A stretch of 64,000 nucleotides of DNA from Pseudomonadota bacterium (GCA_023433705.1 JAEYUC010000048.1:6216-70215); one strand, 5' to 3'. Shown: positions 1 through 8,785, counted from the stretch's first letter. Notes: generated by a model not told the origin, from the sequence alone. Numbers and translations: made by a program.

Positions 1-1
1 G

Positions 2-514
2 GGTCCGCTGCCCGCGGGGCCGGTAGATAGTGGCTGGGCGCGGCTGCGCGACGCGCAGCGTCGAGCGGTCGCGGCCGACGGCAACGCCGGGCTCGCGGTC
101 ACGATCGACATCGGCGACCGCGACGACATCCACCCGGCCAACAAACAGGAAGTCGGCAAACGCCTCGCCCGCGCGGCGCGCCACGTCGTGTACGGCGAGA
201 AGGTCTCGCCCACCGGAGCGCAGCCGCAGGCCGCACGGCGCGAGGGCGCGAACGTCATCGTGAGCTTCATGGACCGCGCCGGCGCGCTGAGCGTCATCGG
301 CGCCCGCGACCCCGCCGGCTTCGAACTGTGCGGCGACGACCAGCCGAGCTGCCGGTACGTGCGCGCGCAACTCACGCCCGACGGCGACGTCCGCCTCGAC
401 AACTCAGCCGGTGGTCCCGCGACCCGCGTGCGCTTCTGCTGGGCCGACTCGCCGCTGTGCAATCTGTACGACGCCGAACTACCCGTAGGCCCATTCGAGC
501 TGGCCGTGAATTGA
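2..514 (+). CDS. Sialate O-acetylesterase, C-terminal fragment (5' end outside window)
   Basis: The reading frame is open from the first bases of the window to a TGA at 512-514, so only the last 170 residues or so are present. The segment IDIGDRDDIHPANKQEVGKR matches the conserved region of sialate 9-O-acetylesterases (SGNH-type hydrolases), where the Asp-x-x-His pair is catalytic; here it reads DDIH. The remaining part is a beta-rich C-terminal domain ending in ELAVN. These enzymes remove O-acetyl groups from sialic acids or related acetylated sugars, usually outside the cytoplasm. The signal peptide and the Gly-Asp-Ser motif would lie upstream and cannot be checked. The neighbouring Gfo/Idh/MocA oxidoreductase on the opposite strand would fit a sugar-use locus, but that link is inference. 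Confidence 0.75.
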   Translation, partial: GPLPAGPVDSGWARLRDAQRRAVAADGNAGLAVTIDIGDRDDIHPANKQEVGKRLARAARHVVYGEKVSPTGAQPQAARREGANVIVSFMDRAGALSVIGARDPAGFELCGDDQPSCRYVRAQLTPDGDVRLDNSAGGPATRVRFCWADSPLCNLYDAELPVGPFELAVN

Positions 515-530
515 TGGGAGACTTTCTCCG

Positions 531-652
531 TTTCGTGGCAAACGGGACAGTCCTCACCGCCTGGTTTTCAACTCGCAAAAAAGAAAGGCCCCGATGCGAA
601 TCGCAGCGGGGCCTTTTGTTCGCTCACAGGTCTGTCCCCGTTTGCCAGGAAA
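531..652. repeat. Imperfect inverted repeat of the GGGGACAG family flanking a terminator
   Basis: The left arm (531-550) reads TTTCGTGGCAAACGGGACAG. The right arm (632-652), read as its complement, is TTTCCTGGCAAACGGGGACAG, so the arms match except for one substitution and one inserted G. Between them lies the hairpin at 584-616. The GGGGACAG core is the same as in the palindromes at 44625-44691. It resembles REP/BIME-type elements, which are usually mobilised by RAYT (REP-associated tyrosine) transposases; no such transposase is in this window. Confidence 0.6.
584..620. terminator. Rho-independent terminator, probably bidirectional
   Basis: A perfect 10-bp stem (AAAGGCCCCG at 584-593 against CGGGGCCTTT at 607-616) closes a 13-nt loop. 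The stem has A-rich sequence on its left (AAAAAAG from 577) and TTTTGTT on its right, as expected for a terminator working in both directions. It sits between the 3' ends of the convergent acetylesterase (+) and oxidoreductase (-) genes. Confidence 0.85.
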
Positions 653-667
653 CGAGGAATGTCCCCA

Positions 668-1756
668 TTACGCCAGCGAGATGGGGTGGCCCTTCCTGAT
701 CGACTCGTAAATGGCCGTCAGGTACTTCACATCCCTGAGTCCCATTTCGCCGGGCACCTTCGTGGGGCGTTTGTTGATGATGCAGTCGGCAAAGTGGTCG
801 AGCTCGAGCGCGAACTGGTCGGACGGCCCCATGTTGATCTCGGTGTTGTCGCTGCGACGGCCGCGGTTGCCGCCGTAGTAGTAGGCCGGGTCGAGCCCGA
901 ACCAGCCGCGTGTGCAGGCCGCGCGGAAATTCTGGAAGCCGTTGGCGTTGTACGTGGTCGCGCAATTGGCGACCACGCCGCTCGGGAACTTGGACTGCCA
1001 GGTGATCGTCTCGTCGACTTCGGCGAACTTCACCGGGTCGGTCTTGACCTCCGCCGCGCTGATCCAGATCGGCTCCTCGCCGGTGAGCATCATGGTGGTC
1101 TGCAGGCAGTAGATGCCGACATCCATGAGCGCGCCGCCGCCGGCGAGGTCGCGCCGCAGGCGCCACTGCTTCGGATCGCCCGCCGCGAAACCGAAGTTGG
1201 CGTCGATGATCTTGAGCTCGCCGAGCACCTTCTCGCGCGCGAGCCGCACACACTCGAGGTGATTGGGCTCGAACTGGCAGCGATAGCCGACGCCGAGCAT
1301 CACGCCCGCCTTGTTGCAGGCGTCGATCATCTGCTGGCAGCGCTCGACCGAGATCTCCATCGGCTTCTCGCAGAACACGTGTTTGCCGGCGGCGGCGGCC
1401 ACGAGCGCGTCGCGCAGATGCAGCGAATTCGGCGTCACGACATAGACGATGTCGATGTCCTTGTTCTTCGCGATCTGGTGCATGTTGTCGTAGCTGTAGA
1501 CGCTCTTCGACGGCAGGTTGTATTTCTTCTGCCAGTCGGCGGCCTTCGTGGGCGAACCGGTGATGATTCCGGCGAGCCGGCAATTCGCGGTCTTTTGCAG
1601 TGCGGGCGCGATCTGGTTGGTCGCTAGGCTGCCGAGTCCGCACAACGCCACTCCGAGCTTGCGCGCCGGTGCCTGTCCGCTGGAAACGCCCGCTATCCAC
1701 GGGGCTGCGGCGAGGGCGGCGGTCTGGGCTAGGAATCTGCGGCGCGCGTTCTGCAT
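668..1756 (-). CDS. Gfo/Idh/MocA family oxidoreductase, Tat-exported
   Basis: A 362-residue NAD(P)-dependent sugar dehydrogenase-type protein. The N-terminus has a twin-arginine signal (RRRFLAQTA at residues 5-13, followed by an Ala-rich hydrophobic stretch), so it should be exported folded, as in Zymomonas glucose-fructose oxidoreductase. The Rossmann fold shows GLGSLA at about 40-45 and the family-typical EKP motif at 130-132 (the Lys contacts substrate and cofactor), followed by the C-terminal alpha/beta domain. I chose the ATG at 1754-1756 because GAGAGGA lies about 8 nt upstream and the Tat signal starts there; an in-frame ATG 42 nt further upstream would only add an unlikely leader. It converges on the acetylesterase gene. 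The exact substrate cannot be read from sequence. Confidence 0.88.
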   Translation of the reverse strand: MQNARRRFLAQTAALAAAPWIAGVSSGQAPARKLGVALCGLGSLATNQIAPALQKTANCRLAGIITGSPTKAADWQKKYNLPSKSVYSYDNMHQIAKNKDIDIVYVVTPNSLHLRDALVAAAAGKHVFCEKPMEISVERCQQMIDACNKAGVMLGVGYRCQFEPNHLECVRLAREKVLGELKIIDANFGFAAGDPKQWRLRRDLAGGGALMDVGIYCLQTTMMLTGEEPIWISAAEVKTDPVKFAEVDETITWQSKFPSGVVANCATTYNANGFQNFRAACTRGWFGLDPAYYYGGNRGRRSDNTEINMGPSDQFALELDHFADCIINKRPTKVPGEMGLRDVKYLTAIYESIRKGHPISLA

Positions 1757-1957
1757 GGCTTCGGGTCCTCTCTGGGTTTCGATTTCGAGTAATCGCAACG
1801 GCGAGCGAGTCTAGCTCAAGAGTCGCGGCTCATCTGCTGGACGCGCCATTGCGTCCGCGATGATACCTGCCGGGCCGACATGCGTTTCCATGGAACCGGA
1901 ATCGGGCGACGCGTTACTCAACGCTTGCGCCACCCCCACGCACAGGGATGTCCCGAC

Positions 1958-2791
1958 ATGATTCAAGCGCTCCCCAACCATTTGTGCCGCAAGAGCTTTT
2001 TGTCTGCGGCACTGGTGCTGTTGCTGGCCGGCTGTGCCGGCAATGGCGAAGGACTCGACGCGGGCGGGCGGCCGATCGAGTCGCCGGGACCGAACGACGA
2101 CTTCCAGGAAATACAGAACACGATATTCACTCCGATATGTACGACATGTCATTCGGGCGCGAACGCGCCGCAGGGCCTGCGGCTCGATGAGGGCAACAGT
2201 TACGCGTTGCTCATGAACGTCGCGAGCGCCGAGGTTCCGTCGCTGCTGCGCGTGAATCCCGGCGATCCCGATCAGAGTTATCTCGTACAGAAAATCCAGG
2301 GCAACGCCGCGGTCGGAGCGCGCATGCCGGCGAACGGTCCACCGTTCCTCTCGCAGGCGCAGATCGACCTGGTGCGCGCGTGGATCGCGGCCGGCGCGCC
2401 GCAGGCGAACGCGCCCGCCGACGTCCTCGTCGTCATGAGCAGCGTGCCCGCGCCGGCGGAGAAAGCGCTCGCGGGTACCGACCGCCTCCTGGTCGTCTTC
2501 AATAGTGAGGTCGATGCATCGCGCGTGAACGCCAACAGCTTCGAGCTGCGCGACGCGCTCGATCGGCCCGTCGCGATCGCGGAGTTCTCGGTCCCGGCCG
2601 GAAGGCCCAACGTGGTCGAGCTGACTACCGTGCGGCCGCTGGCCGCCGGCAGCTATCAACTCGCGGTCCGCGGAGAAGGGCCCGCGCCGCTCGCCGACAA
2701 CGCCGGTCACCGGCTCGACGGCGATCGCGACGGCGCCGCGGGAGGCGACACGCTCATTCCGTTCGACGTCAACGCAGGAGCCGACCGATGA
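1958..2791 (+). CDS. Lipoprotein with a single c-type haem motif and Ig-like C-terminal domain
   Basis: A 277-residue protein. A type II signal peptide ends in the lipobox LAGC (Cys26). Residues 61-65 read CTTCH, a c-type haem attachment site, preceded by the ICTTC context typical of single-haem domains fused to lipoproteins; a possible axial Met occurs in ARMPANGPP further on. The C-terminal 120 residues (VLVVMSSVPAPAEKALAG onward) look like an SbsA-type Ig-like domain. The ATG at 1958 is chosen because it begins the signal peptide; an upstream in-frame ATG at 1880 would put 26 unlikely residues before it. Its last four bases overlap the start of the next gene (ATGA), so the two are translationally coupled and probably work together. 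Function beyond electron transfer is inference. Confidence 0.75.
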   Translation: MIQALPNHLCRKSFLSAALVLLLAGCAGNGEGLDAGGRPIESPGPNDDFQEIQNTIFTPICTTCHSGANAPQGLRLDEGNSYALLMNVASAEVPSLLRVNPGDPDQSYLVQKIQGNAAVGARMPANGPPFLSQAQIDLVRAWIAAGAPQANAPADVLVVMSSVPAPAEKALAGTDRLLVVFNSEVDASRVNANSFELRDALDRPVAIAEFSVPAGRPNVVELTTVRPLAAGSYQLAVRGEGPAPLADNAGHRLDGDRDGAAGGDTLIPFDVNAGADR

Positions 2792-3894
2792 ATCGCATTT
2801 CGTTCACTTCGCGTGGCTCCGCGTTCGGGTTGTTCGCGCTCGTGTTGTTCACGTTCGCAGGGACGGCGCGGGCCGAGCCCTATCTCGCCGCGCAGATGGG
2901 GCTCAAGTGCGCGCAATGCCACGTCAATCCGACCGGCGGCGGCATGCGCAGCGTGTTCGGCAACACGTTCGCGCAGACGCAGCTTTCGGCCAGGCGCATC
3001 GGCGCGGAAGAAGATCTCTGGACCGGCCAGGTGATGAAGTTCCTGTCGGTCGGCGGCAACGCACGCGCCAACTGGAACTACACGGACGTTCCCAATCAGG
3101 GCAGCGCCAACGACTTCGCCGTCGAGGAAGCGCGCGCGTACTTCGATTTCGGCGTGATCCCGAACCGCCTCTCCGTCTACGTCGATCAGCGCTTCGCGCC
3201 CGGCAACGCGACCAACCTGGAAGCGAACGTGCGCTACTGGTTCAAGGAGAACGAGTTATACGTGAAGGCGGGACGCATGTACCTGCCGTTCGGCTACCGC
3301 TTCGAGGACGACAACACGTTCGTGCGCCAGCTCTCGGGCATCAACATGCAGGCGCCGGATGAAGGCGTCGAGTTCGGATTCGAGAAAGGCCAGTGGAGCT
3401 CGCAGGTGGCGTTCAGCAACGGCACCGGCGGTGCACCCGAAGTCGACGAGGGCAAGCAGGTCATTGCCCGCACGGAGTTCGTGCAGTCGGCGTGGCGCAT
3501 CGGCGTGAGCGGATTGTTCAACAACACGGATGCCGGAGATCGCATGGGCGCGGGCTTGTTCGGCGCCGTGCGGACCGGGCCGGTGACCTGGCTGGGCGAA
3601 ATCGATTACATCGACGACGACAGCATCGGCATCGATGGCCGTCAACTCATGGCCTCGATCGTCGAAGCCGACTGGAAGGTGGCCCAGGGCCACAACCTCA
3701 AGCTCGCTTTCGAGTGGCTGGAGCCCGACGACGACATCGACGAGGACGAACAGACGCGCGCGACGTTGCTGTACGAATGGTCGCCCATCCAGTTCGTGCA
3801 GTTGCGCGCGGGAGTACGCGTGTATGACGGCATTCCCCAGAACGACCTGCAGAACAGGAAACAGGCTTTCCTGCAGCTGCATGGATTCTTCTAG
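2788..3894 (+). CDS. Outer-membrane beta-barrel protein with N-terminal CxxCH haem motif
   Basis: A 368-residue protein with a Sec signal peptide (cleavage likely after ARA at 27-29). The mature N-terminus carries CAQCH at 41-45, followed by NPTGGGMRSVFG. After that come alternating amphipathic strands rich in aromatic residues at strand ends, and the protein ends in Phe (LHGFF), the usual outer-membrane barrel C-terminus. It is coupled to the upstream haem lipoprotein by a 4-nt overlap and shares 14 nt with the following methyltransferase. The combination of a porin-like barrel and one haem site suggests redox contact across the outer membrane, but this is inference; the motif could also be a structural Cys pair without haem. 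Confidence 0.7.
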   Translation: MNRISFTSRGSAFGLFALVLFTFAGTARAEPYLAAQMGLKCAQCHVNPTGGGMRSVFGNTFAQTQLSARRIGAEEDLWTGQVMKFLSVGGNARANWNYTDVPNQGSANDFAVEEARAYFDFGVIPNRLSVYVDQRFAPGNATNLEANVRYWFKENELYVKAGRMYLPFGYRFEDDNTFVRQLSGINMQAPDEGVEFGFEKGQWSSQVAFSNGTGGAPEVDEGKQVIARTEFVQSAWRIGVSGLFNNTDAGDRMGAGLFGAVRTGPVTWLGEIDYIDDDSIGIDGRQLMASIVEADWKVAQGHNLKLAFEWLEPDDDIDEDEQTRATLLYEWSPIQFVQLRAGVRVYDGIPQNDLQNRKQAFLQLHGFF

Positions 3895-4726
3895 GCCGCT
3901 CGCGGACGCGCCGGATCGGTCGTACGCGCGCAAGCTCGGCCTGTTCGCCGACTTCGCCGCCCCGGAGCTGCGCGAGGTCCTCGCCGGGCTCGCACGCGAT
4001 GCGCGCGGGCCCGACGTGACGCGCACTCCGCGCGTCTTGGACGTGGGTTGCGGGATCGGCGCCACGGCCGGCCTCCTGGCCGAACTACTCGGCCGGGACG
4101 CGCTCGTGGTGGGGATCGACCTGTCGCTGCCGCACCTGCGGGTAGCTAGTGGGATAACGAACGCGGTGTTCGTGCAGGCCGATGCCGCCAGCATCTGTTT
4201 CCGGGAAGCGACGGTCGATCTGATCTGGACCTGCAATACGATCAATCACCTGCGCGATCCGGTCGGTGCGCTGCGGGTACTGAAAAAGCTCCTCGCGCCC
4301 GGCGGCCGCATCGTGCTCGCGCAGAGCGGGCTGCTGCCCGAGATGTATTTCGCATGGGACGCGCCGCTGGACGATGCCGTGCGTCGGGCATGCCACGAGT
4401 ACTACCGCGACCGCTACGGCCTGAACCCGCGGGACACGGCGGGTATGCGCGGGCTCGTGCGGCTCGCGAACGAAGCGGAGTTGACGGTGCGATGCGTAAG
4501 GACGATCGCGATCGAGCGGATTCAACCGTTGACCACGGCGGATCGCCTGTATTTCGAAGAGGCGATCTTCGCGGGAACCTGGGGCGAACGCATCCATGCC
4601 TGGTTGTCGGCCGACGAGCACGAAAGGCTCGCGCGTTTTTGCACTCCCGGCTCTCCCGACTACTGCCTCGATCGCGCGGATTTCCACCATGTCCAGACGC
4701 TCACTCTCTGCGAGTGCCGAGGCTGA
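3881..4726 (+). CDS. Class I SAM-dependent methyltransferase
   Basis: A 281-residue enzyme with the SAM-binding motif I LDVGCGIG at 53-60, an acidic residue after strand 2 (VVGIDLS) and a TIWTCNTINH-like motif IV. The C-terminal half is mixed alpha/beta and probably binds substrate. It is the first gene of a tightly packed run of eight genes to 12709; its ATG lies inside the end of the barrel gene with a 14-nt overlap. Starts further upstream in the same frame would lie wholly inside the barrel gene and are not supported. The substrate is unknown; cluster context suggests a small molecule, lipid or glycan. Confidence 0.8.
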   Translation: MDSSRPLADAPDRSYARKLGLFADFAAPELREVLAGLARDARGPDVTRTPRVLDVGCGIGATAGLLAELLGRDALVVGIDLSLPHLRVASGITNAVFVQADAASICFREATVDLIWTCNTINHLRDPVGALRVLKKLLAPGGRIVLAQSGLLPEMYFAWDAPLDDAVRRACHEYYRDRYGLNPRDTAGMRGLVRLANEAELTVRCVRTIAIERIQPLTTADRLYFEEAIFAGTWGERIHAWLSADEHERLARFCTPGSPDYCLDRADFHHVQTLTLCECRG

Positions 4727-4728
4727 TC

Positions 4729-5544
4729 GTGGGCGACGCGGTCAGACAAACTACTTTCGCCGCGTTCGATGCGTTGGCCGCCGGCTACGACGCCGGATTC
4801 ACCGCCACCGCGCTCGGGTCCGCGCTGCGCCGGCTCGTCTGGGAACGCGCCGCGATGCTTTTCCCGCCCGGCGCCCGGCTGCTCGAAATCGGCTGCGGCA
4901 CCGGCGAGGACGCCGTTCATCTCGCGCGTCGCGGTCACACGATCCTCGCGACCGATGCCGCCGCGCGGATGGTGAGCGCGGCGCGCGCGAAGTCGGAGCG
5001 CGCCGGCGTCGCCGAGCGCGTGCGCTGCGAATGTCTGCCGATGGAAAGCCTTTCGCGCGAGTTGCGCGGCGAAACATTCGGCGGCGTGTTCTCGAATTTC
5101 GGCGCGATCAACTGCGTCGCCCGCGTCGACGTCCTCGCCGCGGAGCTCGCGCGGCTGCTCGTTCCCGGCGCGCCGCTCATGTGGGTCGTGATGGGTCGAA
5201 CCGTCCCGTGGGAGTGGCTCTGGTTCCTGGCACGCGGTTCGAGTGGCAAGGCGTTTCGCCGGCTCCGTCGTGACGGTGTCGAGTGGCGTGGCATGACCGT
5301 GCGATATCCGCCGCCGGCCGAGCTCGCACGCGTGCTGCGGCAACATTACAGCGGCGTGCGCGTGACGCCGCTCGGTTTCGCATTGCCGCCGAGCTACGCC
5401 GCGCGCTGGATGGAACGATCCCCGCGCACGCTCGCGGTGCTGGCCCGGATAGAGCGCGCGGCGCAACGTTTCTCCGCGCTCGCGGGACTGGCGGATCACT
5501 ACATCGTCGAAGCCACGCGGGAGCCGCGACATGCCGGCGCCTGA
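4729..5544 (+). CDS. Class I SAM-dependent methyltransferase
   Basis: A 271-residue protein. The SAM-binding loop is LLEIGCGTGED at 51-61, followed by a D at the end of strand 2 (ILATDAA) and SNFGAINC in the region of motif IV. A hydrophobic WEWLWFLARG segment near residue 165 may be membrane-associated or bind a lipid substrate. I chose the GTG at 4729, which has GAGG 7 nt upstream and lies just after the previous stop; longer versions run through the upstream gene. It shares no clear end-to-end similarity with the preceding methyltransferase beyond the fold. Confidence 0.78.
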   Translation: MGDAVRQTTFAAFDALAAGYDAGFTATALGSALRRLVWERAAMLFPPGARLLEIGCGTGEDAVHLARRGHTILATDAAARMVSAARAKSERAGVAERVRCECLPMESLSRELRGETFGGVFSNFGAINCVARVDVLAAELARLLVPGAPLMWVVMGRTVPWEWLWFLARGSSGKAFRRLRRDGVEWRGMTVRYPPPAELARVLRQHYSGVRVTPLGFALPPSYAARWMERSPRTLAVLARIERAAQRFSALAGLADHYIVEATREPRHAGA

Positions 5545-6562
5545 GATCCATTACACCGGCACGCCGTCGCGGCTGCCGCTCGCGACGCTGTACCTGACCG
5601 AGCGCTGCAACTCGCGCTGTGTGACCTGCGACTACTGGCGCCACGGCCGTCGCGACGCGACGCTCGCGTCGATCGCCGAGATGTTGCCGGAATTCGAGGC
5701 GCTCGAAACACGCACCGTACTGCTGTCGGGCGGCGAGCCTCTGCTCAATCCCGAGTGGCGCGAGATCGCGGATACCCTGCGGGCGCGCGGCCTGCGCCTG
5801 TGGCTGCTGACCTCTGGCCTGTCGCTCGCCAAACACGCGGCGCGCGCCGCGCCGTTGTTCGATTCGATCACCGTTTCGCTCGACGGCACGAATGCCACGA
5901 CCTACGAAGCGATCCGCGGGCTCGACGCGTTCGACGTCGTCTGCGCGGGAGTGCGCGCCGCGGTGGCCGCCGGCGCGCATGTCGGCCTGCGCGTGACGCT
6001 GCAGCGGGCCAACTACCGCGAGCTGCCACGCTTCGTGACGCTTGCGCGCGCGCTCGGCGTGGCGCAGGTGTCGTTCCTCGCGGTCGATGTCGCGAATCCG
6101 CACGCGTTCGCGCGCCGGGAGGGTTTTCCGCAGGACCTCGCGCTCGGGCCGGAAGACATCCCCGTTTTCGAACACCTCGTCGGCGCGCTCGAACGCGAAC
6201 ACGCCGCCGATTTCGAGAGTCGATTCATCGCCGAATCGCCCGCGAAACTGCGCCGGCTGCGCGACTATTTCGCCGCCGTGTGCGGGCAGGGCGAATTCCC
6301 TCGGGTCCGTTGCAACGCGCCCGAATTCTCCGCGGTGGTCGGCGTCGATGGCCGCGTCGCGCCCTGCTTTTTCATCCCCGCCCCAACCCCCGAGGGCAGG
6401 CCGCTGCGGGCGGCGCTCGCGAGCCGGCCGATGTCGGAGCTGCGCGCGAAGATTCGCGCGGGCGCACGCCCCGAGTGCGCGCGCTGCGTCTGTTCGATGT
6501 GGCGCGATCCGGCCGAATTTTCTTCCAGTGAATTTCCACGGAGCGCGCATGCCGGTGTCTGA
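5531..6562 (+). CDS. Radical SAM protein with SPASM/twitch-like C-terminus
   Basis: A 343-residue enzyme. CNSRCVTC (Cys26, 30, 33) is the CxxxCxxC motif that binds the radical-SAM [4Fe-4S] cluster, and GGEP (67-70) is the SAM-contacting motif. Further cysteines at 251, 261, 279, 316, 319 and 321 indicate an auxiliary iron-sulfur cluster of the SPASM or twitch type. Proteins of this architecture modify peptides (sactipeptide, PqqE type) or small molecules. It overlaps both neighbours by 14 nt, so it is translated together with the two methyltransferases around it. No precursor peptide lies next to it, so a small-molecule or glycan substrate is equally possible. Confidence 0.85.
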   Translation: MPAPEIHYTGTPSRLPLATLYLTERCNSRCVTCDYWRHGRRDATLASIAEMLPEFEALETRTVLLSGGEPLLNPEWREIADTLRARGLRLWLLTSGLSLAKHAARAAPLFDSITVSLDGTNATTYEAIRGLDAFDVVCAGVRAAVAAGAHVGLRVTLQRANYRELPRFVTLARALGVAQVSFLAVDVANPHAFARREGFPQDLALGPEDIPVFEHLVGALEREHAADFESRFIAESPAKLRRLRDYFAAVCGQGEFPRVRCNAPEFSAVVGVDGRVAPCFFIPAPTPEGRPLRAALASRPMSELRAKIRAGARPECARCVCSMWRDPAEFSSSEFPRSAHAGV

Positions 6563-7283
6563 GGAAGCGCTGCGGCTGCTGGGCCCGCGCGAGTTCGGCG
6601 CCGTCCGTGCCGCGCTCGGCCGCATTCTCGGGATCGCGCATCGCATCGCGGGCTCCAGGGACTACGACTCGGAGCACATCGAACACGTCGCGGGCGTGCG
6701 TCTGCTCATCGCGCCCTCGGTGTTCAATCCGCGACTCCTGCGCACCGGCGAGTACTTCGCCCGCGTTATCGCCGGATACCGGCTGGGCGCCGGCGGCAAC
6801 GTGCTCGACCTCGGAACGGGCTCGGGGATCTGCGCCATCGTTGCCGCCCGTCACGCGCGACGCGTCATCGCGGTCGACATCAATCCCGCGGCGGTGCGCT
6901 GCGCGACCCTGAATGCGCAGCTGAATGCCGTCGAACGGCGCATCACATGCCGCACGGGCGACCTGTTCTCGCCGGTCGCCGGCGAGCGCTTCGACGCGAT
7001 CTTCTTCAATCCGCCGTTCGCCTCCGGTGCGCCGCGCGATGCGCGCGACTGTGCGTGGCGCTCCACCGACGTCGCGGCGCGTTATGCCGAGCAGCTCGCC
7101 GATCACCTCGCGGAAAGAGGCCGCGCGTGGCTGCTGCTGTCGACGTGGGGTGACGCCTGCGCGATGTTCGTGGACGAACTCGTGAGCCGCAACTATGAGC
7201 TCGAAGTGTTCGCGGTGCGCAGCTTCGTGAACGAGCGCGTGACGATACTCGAGGTGCGGCCCGGATCGGAGGACAACCGGTGA
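6549..7283 (+). CDS. Methyltransferase with NPPF motif (HemK/RlmG-like fold)
   Basis: A 244-residue class I methyltransferase with motif I LDLGTGSG at 86-93, VAVDIN-type motif II (VIAVDIN at 106-112) and NPPF at 154-157. An (N/D)PP(F/Y/W) motif IV is typical of enzymes that methylate planar nitrogen atoms in nucleobases or the Gln side chain, as in PrmC or RlmG; many cluster-encoded enzymes use it on other substrates. It starts at an ATG inside the 3' end of the radical SAM gene (14-nt overlap) and its own stop overlaps the following GTG start. The substrate is unknown. Confidence 0.8.
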   Translation: MPVSEEALRLLGPREFGAVRAALGRILGIAHRIAGSRDYDSEHIEHVAGVRLLIAPSVFNPRLLRTGEYFARVIAGYRLGAGGNVLDLGTGSGICAIVAARHARRVIAVDINPAAVRCATLNAQLNAVERRITCRTGDLFSPVAGERFDAIFFNPPFASGAPRDARDCAWRSTDVAARYAEQLADHLAERGRAWLLLSTWGDACAMFVDELVSRNYELEVFAVRSFVNERVTILEVRPGSEDNR

Positions 7284-8782
7284 GCGCGGGTGGAAACCTG
7301 CTGCTCGTGAATCCCGCGATCACCTCGCGCAGGCGCGCGCGCTTTCCACTGTCGTTGCTGAACATTTCCGCGGCGCTGCCCGAGTACTCGTGCACGCTCG
7401 TCGACGGCAACGTCGGCGATGCGGTCGCCCAGACGCGGGCCGCCCTGCGCTCGCGGAACTACACCGCCGCGGGCATCACGGTCATGGGCGGTCCGCAGGT
7501 CGCGACCGCCATCGAGGTTTCACGCGCGCTGCGCGCGCTCGAGCCGCGGTTGCCGATCGTCTGGGGCGGGTATTTTCCGAGCCTGTATCCCGACGTCGCG
7601 CTCAACAGCGATTACGTCGACTACGTCGTGCGTGGACAGGGCGAGGATTCGCTGCGCGAGTTGCTCGCGTCATTCGGCGCCGGGCCGGCCGCGCTGCGGC
7701 CGATCCCGGGGCTCAGTTACCGCCACGACGACGCGGTCGTGCACAACCCGGATCGGAAGTTCACGACACGGCACATCGCCCCGCGTCTGCCGTACGAGCT
7801 GCTGCCGCAGCCGGCCTCCAGCTACCTCGTGAAGACCTTCCTCGGCGAGCGCACCGCGGCCCACCAGGCGGCGCTCGGCTGCCGGTTCCGCTGCACGTTC
7901 TGCGGCGTCGCGGCGATGTTTCGCGGCGGGACCGCGCTGCCGCCGGCCGAGCGGCTCGATGCCGAGCTCGCACTGCTGTCGCGGTCGATCGGCGCCGATT
8001 CGATCCAGTTCTACGATCACAACTTCTTCGACCGCGAAGTGGACATGGTCCCGCTGCTCGAGGTGCTCGCGCGCCACCGGCTGCCATGGTGGTGTTACGC
8101 GCGCGCCGATGCACTCATCAATCTTTCGCCAGAGAGCTGGAAACTGGTGCGAGAGAGCCGCCTGCGGATGGCGTACATCGGCGCCGAGACGCCCAATGAC
8201 AAACTACTGCGCTCCATCCGCAAGGGCACGCGCGCGGACCAGACGCTCGAAGTGGCCGAACTGTGCCTGCGCAATGGCGTGATCCCCGAGTTGTCGTTCA
8301 TGGTTGCGCCGCCCGAGGATCCGGAAGGCGAGACCGAGCGCACCTTCGACTTCATCCGCCGGGTGAAGAAGGTGAATCCCCACGCGGAAATCATCGTGTA
8401 CGTGTACACGCCGCTGCCCACCGAGCGGATTCCGGATGCGGGCAGGCTGGGTCTCGAGCCACTGCGCGACGCGGATGGCGCCCCGATCCGCTTCCCGTCG
8501 ACGCCGGAGGAATGGACCGAGCGGCGCTGGGTCGACTACGCCTGCCACGCGGACGCGCCGTGGCTCAACGACCGGCTGCGGCGCCGCATCCGCGACTTCG
8601 TGACCGTCCTGCGCTGCCGGTTTCCGACCGTGCAGGACACACGTTCGCCCGCCTGGGCGAGGCAGGGACTGCGTGCGCTCGCGAGCTGGCGCTACTCGCT
8701 GCGCCGCTACGATCGTCCATGGGAGCTGGACCTCACGCAGAACCTGATGGGGCTGCTCGATCCGCGGACATCGAGCATCTGA
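7280..8782 (+). CDS. B12-binding-domain radical SAM protein
   Basis: A 500-residue protein. Residues 1-150 form a Rossmann-like cobalamin-binding domain; the usual DxHxxG loop is replaced by VDGNVGD, lacking the His that would coordinate cobalt, so base-off His-on binding is not expected. The radical SAM core has CRFRCTFC (Cys201, 205, 208). The C-terminal 100 residues are typical of the large B12 radical SAM family (P-methylase/BchE/oxidative cyclase group). GTG start overlapping the previous stop (GTGA). Reaction and substrate cannot be assigned; class members methylate unactivated carbons or rearrange rings. Together with the downstream glycosyltransferase and ABC exporter it belongs to the same operon. 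Confidence 0.85.
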   Translation: MSAGGNLLLVNPAITSRRRARFPLSLLNISAALPEYSCTLVDGNVGDAVAQTRAALRSRNYTAAGITVMGGPQVATAIEVSRALRALEPRLPIVWGGYFPSLYPDVALNSDYVDYVVRGQGEDSLRELLASFGAGPAALRPIPGLSYRHDDAVVHNPDRKFTTRHIAPRLPYELLPQPASSYLVKTFLGERTAAHQAALGCRFRCTFCGVAAMFRGGTALPPAERLDAELALLSRSIGADSIQFYDHNFFDREVDMVPLLEVLARHRLPWWCYARADALINLSPESWKLVRESRLRMAYIGAETPNDKLLRSIRKGTRADQTLEVAELCLRNGVIPELSFMVAPPEDPEGETERTFDFIRRVKKVNPHAEIIVYVYTPLPTERIPDAGRLGLEPLRDADGAPIRFPSTPEEWTERRWVDYACHADAPWLNDRLRRRIRDFVTVLRCRFPTVQDTRSPAWARQGLRALASWRYSLRRYDRPWELDLTQNLMGLLDPRTSSI

Positions 8783-8785
8783 GCC

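Noticed and set aside
659..1627. A long plus-strand frame antisense to the Gfo/Idh/MocA gene
   Set aside because: Its composition mirrors the codons of the real minus-strand gene (Arg/Val/Ala-rich), it has no domain, and the minus-strand gene has a Tat signal and an EKP motif.
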